Shown here: positions 37,401-46,400 of the stretch, in pieces
Layout of the letters: each line of letters begins with the position of its first letter
Numbering within the stretch: the first letter of the stretch is position 1
From: Symsagittifera roscoffensis
Lineage: Eukaryota > Xenacoelomorpha > Acoela > Convolutidae
NCBI RefSeq assembly: GCF_963678635.1
Contig: NC_087066.1
Span: 47,591,129-47,655,128 of the forward strand
Length of the DNA: 64,000 bases
Direction of reading: 5' to 3'
Position numbers and translations under genes: made by a program
Notes under the pieces: generated by a model
Database searches by the model: none
Seen by the model: the letters and a program-made list of their open reading frames with translations, nothing else
Told to the model about the DNA's origin: nothing

Positions 37401-40400
37401 GATTTGTTCTGAGAAGGAATGTTCATTGAAACTGAGGCTCCGACTTGTGGTGTTTCAATCGACCTCAACGTGGGCTGTAGTGCTGGGTAGGCATCGCGAA
37501 TTTGCTGTGCTATTCCTTTGCTCATCTGGAAGTCACTCAAGACGCAATGAGCTATAGAGCCAGGGAACTGTAAGACATCACCTTCTCCAACAAAGAAATT
37601 TGGCTCATAGATTGCATTTACCGAATCTTTGCTACTGCCTGGTCCATCTTTTCGTTTAGTCAGTTGTTTCGCTCGCTTCACGCTGTCCTTAAAAAAATTC
37701 CTTTTCGCCTCTCGTGGAGGAAAGTCCTCATTCGCCTCCTCCTCTTTCTTTCGTGTATTTGCTTTATTGTCATTCTGCGTTGATCGTGGACTGAATGTAA
37801 CTGGAGCCACTTAGTGTCCGTCAACGGTTCGGAGTCCATACCTTCGCGGTTGTTTTGGGCGGCTGGGTATTGGATGATATCGAACATCATTACTGAACCG
37901 AAGTTGGGCGTGAATTCGGTCTCTAGCTTCGGCTGCTGCTTTTCTTCGAGCAACTGGCTGTGGTTCGCGAAACAATTCGTCGAGGTTGTATCCCTCGGGA
38001 TCAGAGTCGTTGTTCGGTAATCTTTCATGAACCTGCTCATTAATGACATCCAGTGGTGGCGCAGCTGGTGGTTCAAATGGTGGTAAATCCGGCACATGTA
38101 TTGCTCCTGGGATTGGAGGTGGATCCGGCGGTGGTGGTATTACTGGTACTGGGACCGGTAGTGGTGCCACTATTGGTGCTGCTGGAATTGGCTCTGGTGC
38201 GGGTGCTGCTCCAACTACTGGCGCTCCAAAGGGTACTGACAGTCTGATTCTAGCTGGTGCGGCTGGTTGATCGTTTGCGTCACTATTATCAGGTTGGATC
38301 TCATCTAAGAGTTTCGGCAAGTTTTCGTCGAAAAGTCCTGGTTCGCTTCGGTATTTCCCGAGTGAGGGATCCGTTTGGAACTTCGTTGGACCTATTGGAT
38401 CGACATCATCTGGCTGATGCTGTGGATCAACTGGTCTGAGACGAATTCGATGCACACATTGAGTGTAATTAGTTCCAACTTTCCGAATTATGTAGTTCGA
38501 ATTTGTTAAAACTTTCTCAACTCTGTACAGGGGTATCCAGACTTGCATTGATTTGCTTCCAAAGTCTGATTGAGTAGTCATCAGACGATTTAGTAGTAGA
38601 CAAAATGATTCAACTTTGAGGGGCTGCGCAAGTGCCTTTTGATCGTAATAACCTCGATACTTGTGGTACGAAGAAATCAAGTTCTATTTTGTTTCTTTGA
38701 ACTTTTCTAGCATCGCATCTTGCATCGCCGTGACGAAGTCTGGTTCTGCTGTTACTGCTTTCATTGCTTTCGTCGAAAAGCGAAGATCAAGTGGTTTTGT
38801 CGGTTCTCTTCCATGAAAAATTGAGCTTGGGCAGCATCCAATTGATGAAGAGTATGACGTATTGTGAATAAATGTTGCCAATGGGACATATTTGTGCCAG
38901 TCTGACCATTTTTCATTAGTATTCAGCTTCAGGATCCTTTTTAGAGGTCCATGAGATCGCTCGACAAGACCAATTGTTTGTGGATGTCTCAGCGTTGCAT
39001 GGTTGATTTGGACTTCTAATAGAGTTGTCAATTCATGCATTAGCTCCGACGTGAATGTCGTTCCGAGATCTGCCATTATCTTTTTCGGTATGTAGCTGTG
39101 CATGAAAAATATTTCCGTGAGTTCCCTTGCAACTGTATCGGCGCTAGCGTTCGTGAATGGTGCTGCAAACAAGTACTTGGAGAAGACATCGATTCCAGTT
39201 AATACAAATTTGTATACTGGGGACTTCAATGGTCCAACAATATCGATTTGCATCATGTCTCCTGGAAAGCATTGCAGAGAAGAGATTAGCTGCAATGGCG
39301 GAATTTGATATTTTGCAGATGCTCTTTTGAGTTGCGAACATGTTAAGCAATTTTTGATTGTGTTAGTTAAGAATTCGGTGAATCCTGGAAAGTCTGAACT
39401 CTTCTGTGGTTCTTGTCATTCCCAGATGTCCACCAGTTCGAGAGTTGTCAAGTCGATACACAACTTCATTCCAAAGATGTTTTGGTAAGCAGTATTGCTT
39501 ATGTTTTACCTGTCCCGTGTCATCATAGAAATTTTGATAAAGAACTTCGTCGTCAATTACCAGCCGATTGAATTGCTTGGCATACTTCTTCTTGCGGCTG
39601 CTTTCGTACGTGAGATTTGGAACTTGTTCTTTGCGTTTCCAATCCTTAACTTCTACTATATCAGGATCTTTGTCTTGTTCATTTTTCAAGTTTAGTACTT
39701 CGTGACTCATATTCAGGTCACTGAAAACATCAGGATCAGGGTATTGTACTGCTGCGATGATTGGTCTCGTTATTCGGACAAAATTTTGCGGTTGGATGGT
39801 GTCGCTAGCTTCCTGCGAGCTTAGCTCTCTCATAACGCTTTCATACAGTCCGAGTTCTAGCAATTGTGCTCTGAGGTTGTCATCGATCTTCTTCTTTTCG
39901 GGAAATGCCTCATCCATTGAGTGGATCAGGTTCAGAGATGCATCCGGTACTTTCGCTGTGGCTTCGATCTGTATTTCTCGCACTGGTATTTTGTCCGTTA
40001 ATTTCAGTGACAGTGAAGCTGATGGGTCAGTTTGCATTCGAGACAAAAAATCTGCTGCATAATTCGCTTTTCCAGGTATATGTGCGATAATGATGTTGAA
40101 TGCCATGACGCGATCCAGGAAATTCCAGACTGAAGGTGGAATTGTCTTCGCTTGGAAAAACTGTGTTAAGCTTCGATTGTCAGTCAGTATTATCAAAGGC
40201 TTTGATGATCCCCAGATGAAATGAGAAAATGATCGAGAGCGAAGTATAGTGCTAAAAACTCTTTATAGTAGATGGAGAACTTCAGTTGTGCTGTGTTGAA
40301 GAGTCTTGAACCAAATGACACTGGTGCATATGTTTTCATTTCGCCTTTATTATCAGTTTTCACATAGTCTTCAACCATTAGCACGAAACCTGTTCCATGA

Positions 40401-43400
40401 TAGCTTGCATCACAGAGTATTACGTATCGTAATCCTGGTTTTGGTAAGCGGAGCGTTATTTCCGTTGCCTGGATTAGATCATGTTTTAGTACTTCGAGAC
40501 TTTTCTGATGCTCCTCATTTGTTTGAAATGCTATATCTTTTCTGAGTAGGCGATAAAATGGTATCAGTTTTTCACCTAGGCTTGGCATATAATTCCGGAA
40601 GAATTGAACAAATCCGATTAGTCGTTTAACCTGTTTTACAGTTTGCGGCATTTTAATTTTTTTAAGGAACGTCGAAATTTTCTCTTGTTCAGGTGATATT
40701 CCTGCTGGTGTAATTATATTACCAAGAAATTTCATTCGTTGTGTTCCTATTTCGCATTTATTCGGTGATAATTTTAATCCTGACTTCCGTACACATTCAA
40801 AGATTTTTGAAAGAGTCGGTATTAGTTCATCAAAATTGTTCACTGCGCTTCCTATGTCATCCGTGAACTGTGTACATAAGTCGGCTGCTAAGCATGGATC
40901 AAGATAGTGACGTATGAATGAACTAAAACCCGTTACTGATTTGCTTAGACCTTGAGCTAGGCATTTGTATGCATAAGTTCGTGAACCGAAATTAAATGCC
41001 AGAAGTTGGACTGAAAGGTCATCTGCCATTTGTACACAGTGGTATGCTTGCGAACAATCAAGGTTGGAAAACAAGCTCTTTCCTGCAAAGTGGTTTGATG
41101 CATCGGTCATGTTTGAGATCGGAAAGTTGCTGTTGATATAGTCATTCTTTAGTGAATGATTTATCCTTCTGAGGTCAATCAACATCCGCAATTTACCAGA
41201 TGGTTTTCGATGCGCAAACAATGGGCTGCTATATTTTGAATGTGACAATGTTGTTATAAGTCCATAATAGTGCATTAGGGCAAGTTCCACTGTCAATTCT
41301 TGACGCAAATGTATCGGCGTAGGTGGGCCTTGTGTGTACAAAGGTCGTGTGTGTTCCGGTTTCAGTTTGATTTTGAGATCGGAATTGTAACCAACATCAA
41401 ATCTCCGATTCGATGTCCGAAAATTCAACAAGCAAATCTTCTACTTTTGACCTTTGCTCTTGTGTCAACACCGAATTCTCTCACTTAAAATTCTTGATAA
41501 ATGTCAATCGATCTTGAAAGTTTATTTTCAGTTCAATTTTTTCGAGACCTTGAAAATGAAGAATTTGGTCGTAAATGTCACGTTGGATTTGTGGAAGTAA
41601 TTCAGGGTTTTGACATGTTTCAGGTGTAGGAAACCAAAATTTTTCATACTCGGGTTGACGTTGCTGTTGAGACTGCTGATTATCACCATTTTGGTGAATT
41701 AGCTCGTTAATGCCCATTTCAATATCGTCTGGATTATTCATTTTTGCAAAAGCAAGCATTTCTGCATCAATTGGTATGAGATTTTCGGCTTCTTTTAGGG
41801 TCAGAATTGAAAACTTTCCAATTTCAGTTTTGAAAGGCAATGTCACGTGGTGATCAGTGATGTTAAATGCAGTGATGTACAGCAGGTTATTTTTCAGAAC
41901 TTCACTAATTGAGGAAGTGAATGCAATTTTGCAATTTTCTTCAAATTCTTTCGATGGAATTACGATTCCGGTTGTTTTTGCCATGTCCTGGCATGCGTCC
42001 TTTAAATGACATTCTACAAGAATTGTTTGATGCGGAGCTATTGTTTGACGTTTTGTAAGTCAGAGGGAATTTTTTCACTCGATTAATTCTTCTAGGTTCG
42101 TTTGGAGGTTTTATCTCGTTAATTTGCAGAGTCAGGTCTGGGAAATGAAGTAAATTATACTTGGCACAGATATGAATGTGGTGTTTTTTGTAGAACGGAT
42201 TTCCTACAATTATTGAGTTGGCCGCGTGTAGAACGAGAAAAGATTCTACAAATGTCATATCTGCCAATCTAAATTCTATTGTTACTTCTGTTTCAATTGG
42301 CACGAGTTGTCCTCCTGCCATTCGTACTCTGGTAAGTTTCGATTCAATTATTTTAAGAGGGCGGTATAGAGATTTTTCATCTTTTAAGTCGTCGAAGGTC
42401 TGTTTTAAAATGACATTTGCGCAGGCTCCTGTATCAACCAGGGCTCTTCTTTGTAATCCCAATGAGAATCGCAATTTTGTGTAGGTCAAAACTGTTCCTT
42501 CCGCTGGAATTATTGCGTAAAGGTTGATTATCTCATCGGATTGAATTGATTGTTTTGATGATTTAGATGATTTGGGGGGCTGACTCGGTGGCTTTATTAG
42601 TTTTTTGGCTCATTTGGAAACATGAGCGTTGCATCTTGTCCTCGTGGTTTTTGTCTCCACCAGCATTGACTTGCTGTGCGATAAAACTTTCCACAAATGT
42701 CGCAGCGTTTTGCTGGTGGTCGAACCCTTGGTGCAAAAGGTCCACCGGGAAATTGAATTTCAGCTTGCGCTGTCTGATTTCCAGTGAAGTGTTGTTGTTG
42801 TTCCAGGTAGTTCGCGTTTGGCTGTACCTGTGCTGGTTGGATTTGCACTATCGGTTGATTTTGCTGCATATTTTGGTACTGTTGGTATAGGTACCATGGA
42901 GGATATTGCTGAGGTGCAATTGGTCCCATATTTTGGAAATTAGGCTGATTATTGCTAAATCCAAATTGATTTTGCCAATTATTTCTGTTTTTTCCTTTCC
43001 TGCCACTTTGTTGCTGTCCAGGCAAATTATTTAGATTTTGATTACCACTAAACTGACCATTTTGGTTGGTGCTGTTCTTGTTTTGTTGAAAAGGCGGATT
43101 CGATTGTTTCTTTGACTGCTCAGCTATTTGTGATCTCATTTCGTTGATCTGCTTCTCAATTTGTTCCTGATTTGTGGACAATTTTGTGAGAGCACTGATT
43201 AAATTTTCTGAGACTCTGTCATTTACTTCATTAAATCTGTCTTCCGGGTAATCTTCTTTTCGGCATACTTCTCGAATCATGATTTGCTTCTTTGTCAAAT
43301 TACACAATTCTTGGACAGTAGTTGCTTGTAGTTGCTCCATCAATTTTGATTGCAGCCAGTTTGGCATTCCTTTTATGAACAATCGTCTAATTTGTTCATT

Positions 43401-46400
43401 GCGATTATCATTTACTGCATCTATTCTTTTTTGTCTTTGTGCAGTTTCTCGATGAAATCTCGCCGTGTCTGCTACTAATGGTGCTCCGTTTAATGCAACA
43501 TCGATTGGGTCGACAGCTGGCAAATCAGGCGTTGGATACGCTCGTTGCGCTTTATTCGTCAAGTTCACCAAGAAGTTCTCGGGTGAATCGGTTTTGGAGT
43601 CGTACCGGAGCTGTTCTAACTTCAGTACGTGGACTTCCTGGAGCTGCGGATTGCAAAAGTGATCCCTTAGAGCTGTGAAGCTGTTCTCCACGTTCGCTCT
43701 GATTGCTGCTGGCAGCGTCTGGTAAAACCGTAGTGCCGCTTCTCGTAGATGTAGTTGTAAGAAGTTCGCTTGTTGGCCAGGGTCAATTCCCGCTACTCCG
43801 ATGTATCCTCGGAACAATTGCTCAAACTGCTGAAAGTCATCTGTTTCCGTTCCTCCGTAAGGTTCGACCGAAATTTGCGCGTGGGCCATCTTATTACAGT
43901 TGAATGAATAACGAGTTTATGAAACAGTTGATGACAAAGCACAGCACTTCGTCAATTTAAGTGGATTACACGAAAATTTTGCTAGACTTTCGCAATTTTG
44001 GATTATTTATACTTTATGCAGCTTTTGCTATTCTGTTTTTGGTTATTAGTGCCATCAGGTTTGCTAATATTTCCGTTACTTCACTTTTTTTTGGTTGGGG
44101 AACTTATTAGTTACAATATCAATTTACTGCAGTTGAGAGTTTTGAGTTTATCTGTTTTACTAAATGTTTTGGCGTTGAAAACCTTTCATCTACTTCCTTT
44201 TCTGCCTTGTCAGAAGCTCGCTTGACATACCATCTGACTGGAGCCAAAAGTAGAGAAGTTGTAGGACACAATCCACATATCTGCTTCTGTAGATTGGGGA
44301 AGTTGTCAGCCCAGAGATGTTGAAAAGTTGTGAGTGTCTTCTTTTCCTTTCTTTCTCTGTTAGTTGTTTAATGACTGTTGCTCTGCCGCCAACATCTGAG
44401 CATTGCTGTGCTGATCAAGCTATTTTTCGCTGTTCTGCGACAGCAAAGTTGTTGTCACTTTCTGCTCGAATTATGATGTTTGGAATTGCCGATGACTGTT
44501 TTGAATCCAGAAGTAGAAATTCCCGCGAAAGTCACCATATAATATACCGTATCTGGCGGATGGATAATACGGATATATTGTCGTTTAGTTTAATGCGAGC
44601 TGTTCAGTTGGTAATTTTATTTAGCGCTACTGGCTATCAATTGTATTTAGATTGGATTCATTATTTTAGATATGTCTCGAGCGGTTAAGACCTATCTTGC
44701 TTTAAAAGGATGCTGGTTCCGATTCCTAGCTTCTGATATCTCGCAAGCCGATCGGCGCAAGTAAGAGCATGATTAGAATATTTTATTCAGTTGATTTGTC
44801 TCCAATTGATTTCTAGCTCGATATAAGATTCCAATGATTGGTATTAATTACCATCAATGTTTACATAGTTAAATAAATATATGATGCAGCTCTATTTTAT
44901 CATCAAGGTGAATTATGTAATCTATTCGGTTCAAATGATTAATTAGAATGAATGACATCATGAAGGGATGTCACAAAAATATCAAAGAAAAACAGCCTTG
45001 TCGCGAATTTCTGGAGGATGGAGGGCTTAAACGCGCCTGAAATTAACATACTGACTGACCTTTCTTGGCAGTTCTGTTTCTTGTGCATCGTACTTTGAGG
45101 TCAAACACGACAGTGTCTCTGCTGTTTGGCTCTATGTTGTCTCTATCCTTGTTGTCACTCGAGGCTCCCTTCCTCCACTCCAGCCTCCGTGCATCCACAT
45201 CCAGGGGCACCAGACCCAGTCTATGCACCAGCACTTCATCTTGTACTATTGAGGTGTTGTTGTACATGAGCACTTTTTCTGCAAAACATAATTGCAATTT
45301 GAAGAGTTGAAGTTTTTTCTACGAGCACTTCAAAGGCATTCAATTACTACATTTACTTCAGAAGCATTCCTGGTGTTACAAACAATATTCTTCTTACAAA
45401 ACATTCATTAGAAATTCTTCATTCAAATCAAATCCACTCGAAACTATTTAAAAACTTGATATGCTCGCGCATCTAAAACTACTTTAATTATGGATTTTCT
45501 ACCAACGGTAAGACTCGGGAATAAATCGCATGAAAGTATCAGATGAAACGCTGGCCTGTTATAGCACAAGCGGCAAAGGTTGTGCTTCAAAAAATGAAGA
45601 GCAGAAAAAAGGTATTCTAAATTGGACAGAAAAACTGACACAAAAATGCGCGATGGAAAAAGTGAACAAGTATAATGACACAACCATTGGCTTATGTCAA
45701 TACAAAATAGTCATTGTTCCGAGCACTGAAAGTGGAGAGGAAATTTGCCTTCAGGTGTTTTATTTCTTTAATAGTTTTTTCCACGCAAAATCAGGCCCCA
45801 CAAACAATCATCAAATTTCGATGTGTCCAGAAAAACCCGTTTGAAACTTTTGGTCTAATTTCGATCAAATAAGGCGAGCAAGCATGCCTAAAATAAAGTG
45901 AAAGTTTTTTACTTAACCCGTAAAAACTTGGTTTTACTCCAGTTGAACTATATTTCTAATTCACTTTTCGCTCCATCGTTGAAATAAAAAAATTACTGGA
46001 AAAATTTTAAAAAATCAGTTTTTTTTTATTCAGTTTTTGAAGAAAGCTGTTGTTCAAAATGCCTAAAACACAGATATCACCGAATATATCCAAGTTTTAG
46101 GCTTTTTTCAGATTATCTCATCGCACCACAAACGAAAAACGACAAAATTTGAAGGAAAAAAATGTGGTCAGAAATTTCTGTGCTTGTTGCACAGCGACCT
46201 GCTATCCCTGATAACTTCGAGTAGTTGATCGACTTACCAATAGCCACCGTCGGGACCTCCGAGAGAAGCACTCGTCTCAATGCATTGGCAATGGGCGCAT
46301 CAGTGTACATTATGTCGAACTCCAACGTAGCCAAGTCCTCCTCACTGACTATTTCCATCACTACGTTTCCTAAAAAAACACTGGATATTCTGATAAAAAG

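Larger units (their letters stand above)
34396..44975 (-). mobile_element. Ty3/gypsy-type LTR retrotransposon carrying a macrodomain, 10.6 kb
   Basis: Two 415-base direct LTRs flank gag, protease, RT-RNase H, integrase and a macrodomain, all read on the minus strand, followed by a 171-bp tandem array and a SINE insertion before the 3' LTR. LTRs start TGTGACATCCC and, if a CA terminus is assumed, end in ATCCA. They differ at about four positions by eye, so insertion is fairly recent, yet pol is broken by at least two frame changes and one in-frame TAG. No target-site duplication is visible at the outer ends. It lies in intron 3 of POLR1C in the gene's orientation. Confidence 0.93.

Noticed and set aside
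38043-38270. Plus-strand Gly/Ser-rich open frame
   Set aside because: Antisense shadow of the Pro-rich tail of the retrotransposon integrase.
44520-44540. Candidate primer-binding site reading TGGTGACTTTCGCGGGA on the minus strand
   Set aside because: It lies 23 bases inside the LTR end and I could not match it to a known tRNA 3' end with confidence.
44317-44688. 123-codon plus-strand frame running into the LTR
   Set aside because: Antisense to the element and partly LTR sequence; the same peptide end recurs at the other LTR.
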